Shown here: positions 1-10,401 of the stretch, in pieces | How the letters are laid out: each line of letters starts with the position of its first letter | How positions within the stretch are numbered: position 1 is the first letter of the stretch | NCBI GenBank assembly: GCA_018398815.1 | Contig: CM031620.1 | Span: forward strand, 60,266,611-60,330,610 | DNA length: 64,000 nt | From: Conus ventricosus | Lineage: Eukaryota > Mollusca > Gastropoda > Neogastropoda > Conidae | Direction: 5' to 3' | Position numbers and translations under genes: made by a program | The notes under the pieces: generated by a model | What the model was told of the DNA's origin: nothing | What the model saw: the letters and a program-made list of their open reading frames with translations, nothing else | The model's database searches: none

Positions 1-640
<640 letters not shown>

Positions 641-746
641 ACCAAAGTGGATTTTTGTTCGCCATTTCCCCATGAAAAATTTTTCTGTTTTCTGTGCCCG
701 AAACGCACGCTGCACAAAACTCCCCGGTTTGTTCCTCCATCCCAAA

Positions 747-1601
747 GACTAAGACCCAAATCCCTTGCTTCAAATCCAGCAGGGATAGGGAGACTAAGAC
801 CCAAATCCCTTGCTTCAAATCCAGCAGGGATAGGGAGACTAAGACCCAAATCCCTTGCTTCAAATCCAGCAGGGATAGGGAGACTAAGATCCAAATCCCT
901 TGCTTCAAATCTAGCAGGGATAGGGAGACTAAGACCCAAATCCCTTGCTTCAAATCCAGCAGGGATAGGGAGACTAAGACCCAAATCCCTTGCTTCAAAT
1001 CCAGCAGGGATAGGGAGACTAAGACCCAAATCCCTTGCTTCAAATCCAGCAGGGATAGGGAGACTAAAACCCAAATCCCTTGCTTCAAATCCAGCAGGCA
1101 TAGGGAGACTAAGATCCAAATCCCTTGCTTCAAATCCAGCAGGGATAGGGAGACTAAGACCCAAATCCCTTGCTTCAAATCCAGCAGGGATAGGGAGACT
1201 AAAACCCAAATCCCTTGCTTCAAATCCAGCAGGGATAGGGAGACTAGGACCCAAATCCCTTGCTTCAAATCCAGCAGGGATAGGGAGACTAAGATCCAAA
1301 TCCCTTGCTTCAAATCTAGCAGGGATAGGGAGACTAAGACCCAAATCCCTTGCTTCAAATCCAGCAGGCATAGGGAGACTAGGACCCAAATCCCTTGCTT
1401 CAAATCCAGCAGGGATAGGGAGACTAAAACCCAAATCCCTTGCTTCAAATCCAGCAGGGATAGGGAGACTAAAACCCAAATCCCTTGCTTCAAATCCAGC
1501 AGGGATAGGGAGACTAGGACCCAAATCCCTTGCTTCAAATCCAGCAGGCATAGGGAGACTAGGACCCAAATCCCTTGCTTCAAATCCAGCAGGGATAGTC
1601 A
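747..1601. repeat. 45-bp minisatellite, 19 units
   Basis: Nineteen head-to-tail units of exactly 45 bp with core CCAAATCCCTTGCTTCAAAT followed by a CCAGCAGGGATAGGGAGACT-like half. Units differ at only a few fixed positions (AAGAC/AAAAC/AGGAC/AAGAT; CCAGC/CTAGC; GGGAT/GGCAT), so the array is young or homogenised. Because 45 is a multiple of 3 and the unit has no stop in several phases, four long frames (two per strand) read through it as 15-residue repeats such as RPKSLASNPAGIG. The frames extend into the GT microsatellite and no promoter or splice context is visible, so I treat them as non-coding. Confidence 0.97.
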
Positions 1602-1891
1602 GACTAGAACCATGGATTTGTTTTGTCTGAGACATTGTAAAATTCCCAAGACTACCTATCCTACAAATGCCAACATTCTTGAAAGCAAAGCTCTAGACTT
1701 CAGCTGCTCATTGCGCGGAGTGTGTTGCCAACATTAGATAAGTTGATGTACCAAGTGGACCCCAGCTCAACTCATCCAGAATTTTCCCTCCCTTGATGAT
1801 GAGATAACAGGGGGGAAAAGTCAGCCTGGCGCAAAGACTGAAGTTTTTTTTTGTAGTTGTTGTTGTATATTTTACCCATGTATATACAAGT

Positions 1892-2185
1892 GAAGTTGAT
1901 GTGTGAAAGTACACTTGAACTGTGTCAGTTCTTTGTTGTTCGTACAGTCTTGAATGTTTGAGCACTTTTAAGTGCACAAGCCTAAGGAGAATTATTCCCG
2001 GAGCCACTCTTGAGTATTTTTAACAGTCCCAAGAAAAACAGAAAATTCTTTCGATGACTAGTACCAGAAAGTTGCTCCTTACATCACTAGTAAGAAAGAG
2101 GGCGGAAGCGACATTTTGGTATAAGTCTAATAGAGAAAACATTCCGAGTCCTTCCCCTATCCACTCCCAACTCTCGTCACAAACT
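1892..2185 (+). repeat. Dispersed repeat, copy 1
   Basis: About 290 bp that recurs, diverged, at 10,402-10,825 in the same orientation. Shared blocks include GAAGTTGATGTGTGAAAGTA, TTTCGATGACTAGT and GAAAGTTGCTCCTT. It contains a small palindrome (GCACTTTTAAGTGC). No coding capacity is evident; it could be part of a non-autonomous mobile element, but no termini or target duplications were identified. Confidence 0.8.
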
Positions 2186-2911
2186 AGGCCGAAAATACAT
2201 TTCTTGTTAAACAGTGATGCAGGAATTTATTGAGATACTGGTACTAGATATAAAGGAAGGAAGAAAGAAAGAAAGAAAATGATGATGGAAGAAATAAAGA
2301 AAACACACACGAAATGTATGTTTGAAACATGACCTTGAAGAAAGTGCAATATATGTTTGAAAAACAAACAAACAAAACCCGTAAACGCATTTCAGTGAAG
2401 GAAACGATCATAACGCTGAACATGTTCTGTTAGGAAGGTGGGAACAATGACGTAACACAAATCCAACCACCTTGCCTTGACAGCGCCTGCTCAGTCGCCT
2501 TGGCTGTGAAGAAGGTGATTTGACTCTGCCACATCAGTGGACCCCACCACCCATTCTCCCCCCCCCCCCCCCCCCCCCCACACACACACCCTTTCTTCCT
2601 TGCCTCCCTCTCACTCTCCTCGGGCTCCCCCCCCCCCCCCTCTATGTTCTCACCTTTCTACCACCCCCTAATTACGGGCAGGCAGGAGGCCGCTGTGTCG
2701 GAGGACAGTGTGCTGGCAAAACGCCTCGTTCACCACATCACTGGCCCAAGGCAATCGCTGTGTCTGCGGCGATTGAAAATACTGTCGGCGAGAATCCTGC
2801 TCCTCCTCCTCCTCTTGTGTCTCTCCTCTCTTCTTCCCTCCATCGCTGCTCACAGAGAGGAAGGGGAGGAGGAGGTAGAGCTTGTTTTGTGACACGGCTG
2901 CAGCAGCTACA
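2186..2911. other. Intergenic stretch with AAAG and poly-C repeats
   Basis: Holds a short AAGG/AAAG tract (about 2,254-2,280), a poly-C/CA tract (2,558-2,592) and another C-run (2,629-2,641). Overlapping open frames on both strands at 2.52-3.18 kb are proline- or leucine-rich low-complexity translations with no recognisable domain. Confidence 0.6.
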
Positions 2912-3052
2912 ATGAGCAGGAAGACGGGGGATGGCAAACGCCCTGGCCGCTTGCAACAAGCGGTAGGCCTTAGTGAGAGTGACAAGAGGCACGATCGACC
3001 ACCGACCACCACGCCGTGGCAGACAGACAAACCGGCAGGGCTGTGGATGTGA
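2912..3052 (+). CDS. Short ORF, possible first coding exon (unrecognised)
   Basis: A 46-residue frame starting MSRKTGDGKRPGRLQQ, basic at its N-terminus, after a GA-rich leader (AGGAAGGGGAGGAGG). A possible splice donor (GCG|GTAGGC) follows codon 17, so it could be the first coding exon of a larger gene, or simply a chance ORF. I recognise no family, and the next exon is not identifiable in the window. Transcript data would decide; the call rests only on composition and context. Confidence 0.15.
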   Translation: MSRKTGDGKRPGRLQQAVGLSESDKRHDRPPTTTPWQTDKPAGLWM

Positions 3053-3072
3053 GGAAGGGTAGGTTAGGGAGT

Positions 3073-3100
3073 TGAGAGAGAGAGAGAGAGAGAGAGAGAG
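3073..3100. repeat. (GA)n microsatellite
   Basis: About 14 perfect GA dinucleotides in otherwise unremarkable sequence. Confidence 0.95.
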
Positions 3101-3482
3101 GAAGCCAGCGTGTCTACTATGTTCGACTTGGAAACCTTTCCTTTTGTTCAGGCAGAAAGAGGCAGGTTGTTGCATCAGAGGCAACCGCTGCCACAGCCAC
3201 TACACAGTGTGGGCTTGGAAGAATGGCGAGGAGAGAAAGTGAACATTGAAGTTGAGAAGTGTTGATTTTGCACTTGTGTGGCTTTGAACTGAACATTTTT
3301 TGTGTGTTTCAAATATGAATTGCTTTCTGCTTTATGTATGTGGCATCGGAGGAGAACAAACAAACAAAAACTGCAAGTGAGACAGATTTGTGCATCTTTC
3401 AGAATTTTTTTTTTTTAATGGAACCGAGATGTGAACATACTTGAGGAATAAGGTACTGAGCGCAAGTACGTTGTCAGTGGAA

Positions 3483-3484
<2 letters not shown>
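3101..3484. other. Unassigned sequence
   Basis: Unique-looking sequence without a domain-bearing frame. A 9-bp T run lies near 3,407. I see nothing functional. Confidence 0.5.
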
Positions 3485-3555
<71 letters not shown>

Positions 3556-3605
3556 TGATAGAGAGAGAGAAAGAGAGAGAGATTGATTGATTGACTGATT
3601 GATTG
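3485..3605. repeat. (GA)n then (GATT)n microsatellite
   Basis: Long GA tract with isolated interruptions, running into several TGAT/GATT tetranucleotides at the 3' end (3,580-3,605). Read backwards it yields a serine/leucine pseudo-protein. Confidence 0.95.
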
Positions 3606-4085
3606 TCTACGAGGAGATTACCAGGGGGTACGCCTACCAAAGCAGAAATCAGCTGTTAGAGAGCGAGCGAAAGTCTGCATGGCGGGTATCATCTATTGGT
3701 TCTCTGTGGTATAGCCGGAAACATGTACAGAAAGAAGACTACAGTGGTCTTCATGTTTCAACGGCATCCTCCATGTCCACCTGGTACACGGCGTGAAAAA
3801 CTCGTTCCAGTGGCCACATAAAGTTGGTAGTTCTCTGGAAATCGCACAGCTCGGCATCAACATATTATAGTACAGGAAAGAGAAATGGAAATGAAAGGGA
3901 AGGCCTAGGACTCAGTCTGTGATGCTGTGTCCTTTTAATGTAAACACGTGGGTGGCATTGTCTCATAGGAACAGAAGTTTTACTTTGTGCTGAAGTGATA
4001 GGTGAACCGTTGTAACTGTACATACATGTTTTTATTTTTTGGAGAGGTAGGACACAATCTGGATCTGGAAATAAATATCATTGTT
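3606..4085. other. Unassigned sequence
   Basis: Unique-looking sequence between two microsatellites. A 65-codon frame (3,599-3,796) begins inside the GATT repeat and shows no recognisable domain. Confidence 0.5.
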
Positions 4086-4109
4086 CACACACACACACAC
4101 ACACACACA

Positions 4110-4192
<83 letters not shown>

Positions 4193-4204
4193 TCACACAC
4201 ACAC

Positions 4205-4271
<67 letters not shown>

Positions 4272-4275
4272 CAGA
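4086..4275. repeat. Compound (CA)n-(CT)n-(CA)n microsatellite
   Basis: CA run (4,086-4,110), CT run with small deletions (4,111-4,190), then a second CA run (4,194-4,275). The same CA/CT/CA arrangement recurs at 23.8-24.2 kb and, reversed, at 26.2-26.9 kb. Confidence 0.97.
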
Positions 4276-4388
4276 TAGACAGACAGACAGAGATATAAGC
4301 AGACAAACGGACAGATAGATGCATAGATAGATAGATAAATAGATAGATTGACCGATAGATAGATAGACAGATATATAGACAGACAGAC

Positions 4389-4455
<67 letters not shown>

Positions 4456-4545
4456 TAGATAGACATAGATAGATAGACAGATAGATTGATAGACAGACAG
4501 ATAGATAGATAGATTGATTGATTGATAGCTTGATTGATTGATTGA
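4273..4545. repeat. (GATA)n/(GACA)n tetranucleotide tract
   Basis: Mixed GATA and GACA tetranucleotides, with an uninterrupted GACA block at about 4,395-4,452, ending in GATT units. Directly adjoins the CA run, so 4,086-4,545 is one compound simple-sequence locus of about 460 bp. Confidence 0.96.
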
Positions 4546-4564
4546 TACCTGGATGCGTTATTGC

Positions 4565-4843
4565 TCAGTCCACATTGAGGTCTTGCTGAGAGTTCCAACG
4601 ATGTCCAACAGCCGCTGTGGCAAACACGATGGTGTTGTAGTAACTCAGCGCCTCAGAGCTGAGTAAGACACACCCCATGGACGTCGTCCACAATGCCAGC
4701 ATAAGCAGATGACCACTCTGATCCTCGCTCTTCCACGTTCGTGAAAGAAGTGACAGACATTCCGACTTGCCTGGCCCACAGCGACGACTACCCTCATGGT
4801 TGATGAATACTGATGTTACTGGCTCATCTTTCGATCTTTCTCT
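4565..4843 (-). CDS. Open frame, possible exon with a hydrophobic segment (unrecognised)
   Basis: A 92-codon stop-to-stop frame on the minus strand, with no Met before about codon 46, so if real it would be an internal or terminal exon. The C-terminal half has a hydrophobic stretch (LLMLALWTTSMGCVLL, then a YYNTIVFATAAVG-like run) that could be a membrane segment; it ends in a stop next to the tetranucleotide repeat. A stop-to-stop frame of this length is expected by chance in 64 kb, and no family is recognised. It is listed because its composition is less repeat-like than neighbouring frames. Confidence 0.15.
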   Translation of the reverse strand, partial: RERSKDEPVTSVFINHEGSRRCGPGKSECLSLLSRTWKSEDQSGHLLMLALWTTSMGCVLLSSEALSYYNTIVFATAAVGHRWNSQQDLNVD

Positions 4844-4865
4844 TCAGTTCCATGGAAACCAGATC

Positions 4866-5094
4866 CTAGTGCAACGACTTCTCAAGCTGAACATTAGAAT
4901 CACGGATCTGCTGACATACGTAACATAGTGAGATTATCAGGTTGGCAATGCATGTGGATTGCACGATTCCACAGGGACGTTTTTGGCACTGGGCCTGATG
5001 AACGCGAGTGCTGCTGTTTCTGATAAGACTAGAATGGCCTATTTCCCACTGGACTCCATGGTGCAATTATCAGTGAACGTGAATGACATCATTT
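4866..5094. other. Degenerate flank of the 25-bp minisatellite
   Basis: Contains scattered, diverged matches to the following minisatellite (for example TTCCCACTGGACTC and TTTCCAGTTGATTTGGGTGG), suggesting an older, eroded portion of the same array. The 66-codon minus-strand frame here is not supported as a gene. Confidence 0.5.
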
Positions 5095-5765
5095 CCAGTT
5101 GATTTGGGTGGTACCATTCCTTGTGGACTTAAATCACACAGTTTCTAGTGACATGTGGTCACGCATTTCCCTGTGGGCTTGGATCACACGTTTCCTGGTG
5201 ACCCTGGATCACACGTTTCCTGGTGACCCTGGATCACACGTTTCCTGGTGACCCTGGATCACACGTTTCCTGGTGACCCTGGATCACACACTTCCTGGTG
5301 ACCCTGTATCACACGTTTCCTCGTGACCCTGTATCACACGTTTCCTGGTGACCCTGTATCACACGTTTCCTGGTGACCCTGTATCACACGTTTCCTGGTG
5401 ACCCTGGATCACACGTTTCCTGGTGACCCTGGATCACACGTTTCCTGGTGACCCTGGATCACACGTTTCCTGGTGACCCTGGATCTCACGTGTCCTGGTG
5501 ACCCTGTATCACACGTTTCCTGGTGAGCCTGGATCACACGTGTCCTGGAGACCCTGGATCACACGTTTCCTAAGCCCAGCTAACAAGGATGACACAATTC
5601 CCATTGGACTTTGACAGCCTAATTCCCCGTGGATTTGGATCACACATTTCCTAGTGGATTTGGATCACACATTTCCCAGTGGACCCGGATCACTCATTTC
5701 CCAGTGGACCCAAATCACACATTTCCTGTCTGGACTTGGGTCACACATTCCCCAAGCTCAGCAAA
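5095..5765. repeat. 25-bp minisatellite with eroded edges
   Basis: Core array (about 5,190-5,575) of about 15 units of 25 bp built on GGATCACACGTTTCCTGGTG plus ACCCT. Central units are near-identical, with GGATC/GTATC and CGTTTCC/CGTGTCC variants. Flanking units at 5,100-5,190 and 5,620-5,750 share GGATCACACATTTCC but are diverged and of variable length, the usual picture of an array homogenised in its centre and decaying at its edges. Confidence 0.93.
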
Positions 5766-6120
5766 TAAGGATCTCGCCATTGCCAGTGGGCTTCGATGGC
5801 CTGATTCTGTGTGGATGTAGATCACACAATTCCCATATGGCAAACCTGTGAATATCCTACAGTGGCAACCAGCAACTGTACGGCACAGTGACTAAGTTAC
5901 TGGATGTACTCTCTTCGCCCAAACACTCTCACAATGACATCAGCCTTGTCTCTGTTTGCATGTGTGTGTGTGTGTGTGCTAAGATCGGAGCTAAGTGTTT
6001 CAGCCAGTGAATAGCGTCAGGGCGACATTGCGATGAACAGTATCAGTATTCGCTGTGGGATGTGTCTACAGGACTTCACACTGCAGGTAAGGAAATAGAA
6101 CTGCCCTGCAATTAATCAAA
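5766..6120. other. Unassigned sequence
   Basis: Contains one short (TG)n at about 5,959-5,978. Otherwise nothing recognisable. Confidence 0.5.
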
Positions 6121-6400
6121 CAACTGGTCAGTCAATCAGTCTGTCAGTCAGTCTGTCAAGCTGGCAAGCAAGCGGTGAGTCAACCAAGAAACGAACCAAC
6201 GAACAAACCAACCAGCCAGTCAGTCAGAAGGCAGTGAGTTGGCCAGTCAGACTGCCAACCAATCTGCAGTTAGTCAGCGATAACAAGCCAACCCGTCCAC
6301 CATTCAATCAAGTTATCACTGACTGTGTGAATCCATCTTTCAATTGATCAAGCAGTCAGTCAGCCTGCCTTCCAACCAACCAACGTGGAGACCATTGGTG
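6121..6400. repeat. Degenerate (CAGT)n/(CCAA)n simple-sequence region
   Basis: Repeated CAGTCAGTC and ACCAACCAA motifs with frequent substitutions over about 280 bp, consistent with an old tetranucleotide repeat. Confidence 0.75.
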
Positions 6401-6609
6401 CCGTCATCCTGAGTTTGAAAAAAACAATCGGTTGTAGCAGTCAGTGAAGGCATGTCAAATTAACACCCAGCAGTGCTTGTCTCCGTCAGTCCCTTGTCCA
6501 GACGTCACTTAGGAACAACGTCAGCACTCATCTCAGTTGCTTTGGCAAACAGGGATAAGTGTTCCAGCGAAGCGGGGACAGGAGACCTATCTGTAGGACA
6601 CAGACGCAG

Positions 6610-6741
6610 TTAGAACCACAACACTTTCCCAGGGACAGAGACATCGCCAGTGTTTACGTGATGCGCCAGCAGTTCCTCAGCTCGCAACTTCTGACCGCGA
6701 GTTCGCTGATCGTCCGCTGATTCAAGTGGATACTCATCCCT
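6610..6741 (-). CDS. Possible exon after a strong acceptor-like site (unrecognised)
   Basis: On the minus strand a run of 14 T followed by CAG at 6,744-6,742 looks like a 3' splice site. It is followed by 43 open codons, charged and protein-like (RDEYPLESADD, QKLRAEELLAHH), to a stop at 6,610. A possible donor (CAC|GTAAAC) lies after codon 28 (6,658), in which case the exon would be 84 bp and phase 0. No family is recognised and no neighbouring exon is established; the hydrophobic frame at 4,565-4,843 on the same strand could only speculatively belong with it. A poly-T run is common in this window, so the acceptor may be coincidental. Confidence 0.2.
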   Translation of the reverse strand, partial: RDEYPLESADDQRTRGQKLRAEELLAHHVNTGDVSVPGKVLWF

Positions 6742-6819
6742 CTGAAAAAAAAAAAAAACGCGGCTTTTACAATGGAATGAACAGGTAAGGTTGATCAACC
6801 GTTGATGTTGATAACAACA

Positions 6820-6887
<68 letters not shown>

Positions 6888-6918
6888 GTTGTTGTTGTTG
6901 TTGTTGTTGTTTTTATTG
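6820..6918. repeat. (GT)n-(GTT)n microsatellite
   Basis: About 33 GT dinucleotides followed directly by about 9 GTT trinucleotides. Confidence 0.96.
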
Positions 6919-7017
6919 TTGATCTTTTTGTTGTTAAAAGACCATTCAACCATTTATAGTCATGTCAGGGTTGAAACCACTCAGAAAAGTACTAACATAA
7001 ACAAATAACAAAAAAGA

Positions 7018-7112
7018 AAAAGAATAGATTGATAAATGAATAAATAAACAAATGAATAATGAACGACTGAATAAATAAATAAATAAATAATTAGATCAAT
7101 AAATAAATAAAT
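7018..7112. repeat. (AAAT)n microsatellite
   Basis: AAAT/AATA tetranucleotides, degenerate at the 5' side (GAATAAATAAACAAATG) and cleaner around 7,070-7,110. Confidence 0.9.
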
Positions 7113-7878
7113 GGGGGGAAACACAAAGGAAAAACAGCGTCCAAAAGTATGTTAACCTTGAAAAAGAAGCGAACACAGAACATGCTGTTCTGGAGATTAT
7201 CAGCTACCACACCACAAGCATCCCACCACACACAGGTCAAAGCAGTGCCAGACACCACGGGCATTTTGTGAGTATTTTACCATCCGATTTGATGTAAGGA
7301 AGCGAACATTTTAAGGAACGCACTGACAGAGTGACAAATAACGCTGACAATATAGGCAATACGAAACCAAGAAGTCCAATTTTCGACTGCCATGTCTCAG
7401 ACAACAGGCATTAAAACTGACTGCACAAGACGATACTCGCTGGGCAGCAAACGGTCATCCTTCTCTTGCCAGCCATCGGGGGAGTTTTGGTTTCTTGCCT
7501 TTTTCATGTCTCGTTTCGTGTCACGTCTGAAGGGGAGAAGAGAATGACAGCTTTTTTTATGTCTGCTATATCCGGTGCACTAAGACGACATCTTTGTCGA
7601 CACGGCACGTTTTGTTGATCTTGTGTATTGAATTGATCACTTTGCGCCTTCGTTGTATGATCATTTGTACTTTGTCTCTTGCCCCTGTTTTCAGTCATGC
7701 TGTTGTCTATTTCTGTCTCCTTTGATTTTAGAGAGAAGAAAAAAAAACGGTGAACAAAAAAGGAAAAACAAAAAGAAAACGAAACAAAACAAAAAAGGTT
7801 GAGAACAAAATGCACAGAAACATCTGACTGGTTAACAGCATGTAGAATGGGGCCGGCCATGTTCGTCACTGTGCTTCA
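7113..7878. other. Unassigned sequence
   Basis: About 770 bp of non-repetitive sequence. The only long frame (minus strand, 7,504-7,869) is F/S/K-rich, spans an A-rich tract at 7,735-7,800 and has no recognisable domain. Confidence 0.5.
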
Positions 7879-7879
7879 C

Positions 7880-8290
7880 CCATCCCGTCACAGCAGGGGC
7901 GTCTGTACAGAATCTGAAGGAGGAAACAAGGGGACTGTGTAGACACAGTACTGGTACAGAAACAGCAGGGGCGTCTGTACAGAATGTGTAGACACAGTAC
8001 TGGTACAGAAACAGCAGGGGCGTCTGTACAGAATGTGTAGACACAGTACTGGTACAGAAACAGCAGGGGCGTCTGTACAGAATGTGTAGACACAGTACTG
8101 GTACAGAAACAGCAGAGGCGTCTGTACAGAATGTGTAGACACAGTACTGGTACAGAAACAGCAGAGGCGTCTGTACAGAATGTGTAGACACAGTACTGGT
8201 ACAGAAACAGCAGAGACGTCTGTACAGAGTCTGATGGATGAAACAAGGAGACTGTGTAGACACAGTACAAGTACAGAAACAGTACAAGGC
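7880..8290. repeat. 49-bp minisatellite, about 7 units
   Basis: Period of exactly 49 bp (AGAATGTGTAGACACAGTAC recurs at 7,981, 8,030, 8,079, 8,128, 8,177). The two edge units (about 7,900 and 8,226) carry an insertion beginning TCTGA-GGA. Central units differ at one or two positions (AGGGGCG/AGAGGCG/AGAGACG). As 49 is not a multiple of 3 and the unit lacks stops on the minus strand, three overlapping frames of 120-150 codons rotate through the same 49-residue cycle (YQYCVYTFCTDA, VPVLCLHILYRR, STVSTHSVQTPL). These are artefacts of periodicity unless transcription is shown. Confidence 0.96.
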
Positions 8291-8402
8291 CAGGTGGGCT
8301 TACAGACAGAAGACAAAGAGAAAGGAAGGGTTAAAAAAGCATAAAATCAGAGTGATAGAACAGAGGAGAAAGAGAGGAAGTTGAGGCGTAGGAGGGGAGG
8401 GG

Positions 8403-8403
<1 letters not shown>

Positions 8404-8433
<30 letters not shown>

Positions 8434-8435
8434 AC
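8404..8435. repeat. Poly-G run
   Basis: About 28 consecutive G after GGGGAGGGGATT; a candidate G-quadruplex and also a place where assembly length is uncertain. Confidence 0.9.
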
Positions 8436-8482
8436 GGGACAGGGAGGAAGGGGTTCTAGCTTAAATTTCCACAAGGATATAT

Positions 8483-8573
8483 TCATTATTACTATCACCA
8501 TTACTACCACTACTACCACTGCTGCTGCTGCTGCTGCTATTACTACTGCTGCTACTACTACTATTACTACTGA
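8483..8573. repeat. Trinucleotide repeat (ACT/ACC/GCT)n
   Basis: Runs of TTACTATCACC, CTACTACCACTACTACC and (CTG)n/(CTA)n over about 90 bp, just downstream of the 3' tail of the minus-strand LINE. Confidence 0.88.
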
Positions 8574-8640
8574 CTAGCAAGCAAATCTAGTTTGGTGTAG
8601 ATGACATATTTAAAGGGCAGGTGTGTGTGTTTTTAGCTCT

Positions 8641-9242
8641 GTGTCAAGTCAAGTCAAGTCAAAATCATCTTTATTGAGGGTTAAAGAATAAGCTTTCCAG
8701 CTTTTTTACATCCTGCCCTCATAAACAAGAAAGAAAGTAATTGAACATATAACCACAAACTCAAAAAACATTAAAATACACAATTTCTTTCATGCAATTA
8801 CATAACTCTCATATGAAATCTGAAACAATAATGAAACTATTGTTGGAACTTCAAGTTCAAGCAGAGAGAGAGAGAGAGAGAGAGAGATGGGGATAAGGGG
8901 ATTGTATTAATGGAAATGACTTCAACTGATGCGCAGAGTTTCTATCAAATGCATTTTTAGTGCTTTTTTAAATGTATATTTTGAGCGACATGATTTTATG
9001 GAGGAAGGCAAATTATTCCATGCGGTCCCTCCAGAGTACGGAAAACTTGATTTATAAAGATTACATCGAGGTCTGGGAAGAGGCAGTTTATGTGTATGTC
9101 TGTAACTATTGAAGACAAAGCTTTCAAAGATTATCTTCGGGGCTGATCCATTCAGTACATTGTACATGCTCAAGCATTTGTTGAAGTAGAGTCTGTCTTT
9201 AAATGGAAGAATATTTAAAGTTTTGTAATCACTCTTTGTCAA
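8641..9242 (-). mobile_element. 5'-truncated LINE 3' end (CR1-like group)
   Basis: Minus-strand fragment consisting of the last about 107 codons of a reverse-transcriptase polyprotein (8,922-9,242) and a roughly 280-bp 3' UTR ending in CAATAAAGATGATTTTGACT and three TGACT pentamers. An AATAAA signal followed by a short terminal microsatellite is typical of the 3' ends of CR1/L2-type LINEs. The tail resembles that at 51,440-51,545 (GAGGGCA, GTAAAAAAGCT, ACCCTCA-TAAAGAT), so the family occurs at least twice here. The 5' truncation point abuts a GT microsatellite. Confidence 0.85.
8922..9242 (-). pseudogene. LINE reverse transcriptase C-terminus
   Basis: Continuous 106-codon frame with the conserved C-terminal pattern downstream of the RT domain in CR1-like elements: a helical segment (LYFNKCLSMYNVLNGSAP), then SSFPYSGGTAWNNLPSSIK and FKKALKMHLIE. 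The catalytic RT motifs are absent because the copy is 5'-truncated, so it cannot act alone. The frame has no internal stop, suggesting a recent insertion. Confidence 0.85.
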
Positions 9243-9243
9243 G

Positions 9244-9246
<3 letters not shown>

Positions 9247-9321
<75 letters not shown>

Positions 9322-9346
9322 TGTGTGTGTAGGGGGGGGGGGGTGT
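9247..9346. repeat. (GT)n microsatellite and G-run
   Basis: About 40 GT dinucleotides, one interruption (GTCACT), and a G run at about 9,332-9,343. Confidence 0.95.
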
Positions 9347-9354
9347 TAATGTGA

Positions 9355-9650
9355 GTTATTTCCAGATAAGTATGCTATCTGCACCCCTTAACCTTATCGG
9401 GAAACGTGATTCATTTCCAGTTGAGTTATACTTCTCGGAAAACATGATGAATGTTAGGATAAGTATGCTATCTGCACTCCTTAACCTGATCAGATAATGT
9501 GACGTGTTTCCAATTGAGAGTGTTATCCGTAGACCTTAATCTTCTTGGAAAACAGTTTATTTCTCAGACGAGTATGGTATCTACACTCCTTAGCCTTATC
9601 TGAAAACGTGATGTATTTGCAGATGATGATGCTATAACCACCCTTCCCAC
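9355..9650. repeat. Degenerate 54-bp tandem repeat, about 5.5 units
   Basis: Repeated pattern TTTCCAGATAAGTATGCTAT, then CTGCACTCCTTAACCTTATC, then a GAAAACGTGAT-like ending. Units start near 9,357, 9,411, 9,450, 9,505, 9,559 and 9,613. Units are 70-85 % similar by eye, with the second shortened; an old array. Confidence 0.8.
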
Positions 9651-9929
9651 TTATTCCTAGATGTAGTCATCTTCTTCCCTGTCCAGCTGATACAAATGAT
9701 CTCCACACAAAAATCATGGAGGGCGTGGATGTGAAGAGGAATGGATGAGTTCTTTAATTTTGGGTCTGTTCACACTTGGTGATATTAGACTTATAACAGA
9801 AAAGCAGGGAGGAGAAGGGGAGCGTGTATTTTATTAAAACCTGCTAATTTAACCCGTGGAAAGCACTCTTGCTATTTGCACAATTTCTGGTTTGCGGGTG
9901 ATTGTTCTGATAGAATCATGTACAGTCAC
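9651..9929. other. Unassigned; contains an inverted match to 61.44 kb
   Basis: No gene visible. Positions 9,764-9,792 match the reverse complement of 61,441-61,470 with a single one-base indel, so a dispersed repeat may lie here. Confidence 0.5.
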
Positions 9930-10345
9930 ATCCACGTTCGGTTCTTTATATAATGAAGTTGATATTGAACAATGAAAAAGAATATGGTCCACTGAGAGAA
10001 GGCTTGAACAATGTCATGCTACACTTTGGGAAAATTTGGTTTTCCACGAATTCAGTCGAAGCTTGTTTATTAAAGATGACAAATGTCGTGGACATGATAA
10101 GATTTCATGCTTCTCTGGAAGGTGTTCACTGTTCATGCGTTTTTTACAATAACGAATTAATTTCTTGAACATCAAGTTTTTAAATTACTCTCAGGTGTTT
10201 TTCTAAACGTACCATCTCTAGCTAATTAATCTGCTGTTTCATTACCAGATATGCCACAGTGTGATGGAATCCAGCAAAAAGATATTATTCCCTTCAACAT
10301 AATGACATAATATCTTATTTCAGAAAGTAAATCTTTTCTTCTTAT
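9930..10345 (-). mobile_element. Decayed LINE fragment: RNase H end and Cys/His motif
   Basis: Reading the minus strand, about 10,290-10,225 encodes FCWIPSHCGISGNETAD, the histidine motif of the RNase H domain found in I-superfamily LINEs. About 150 bp further on (about 10,080-9,960) comes LRLNSWKTKFSQ and, after a gap, LSVDHILFHC, the His/Cys motif at the C-terminus of such ORF2 proteins. The frame is broken by stops and indels. The same motif order occurs in the LINEs at 19.99-23.7 and 29.1-34.7 kb. The 71-codon plus-strand frame overlapping it is a shadow. Confidence 0.8.
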
Positions 10346-10401
10346 TTTTGATTAATAAGTTTGCAAATGTGGAGAGGAAGTGTAACAGATGTCAGAGTAA
10401 T

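Noticed and set aside
780..1600. Telomere-like repeats suggested by GGGATAGGGAG words
   Set aside because: The words are part of the 45-bp unit; there is no TTAGGG array anywhere in the window.
747..1601. CRISPR-like array
   Set aside because: Units are contiguous 45-bp repeats with no unique spacers, and the context is eukaryotic; the same applies to the 25-, 30-, 33-, 48- and 49-bp arrays.
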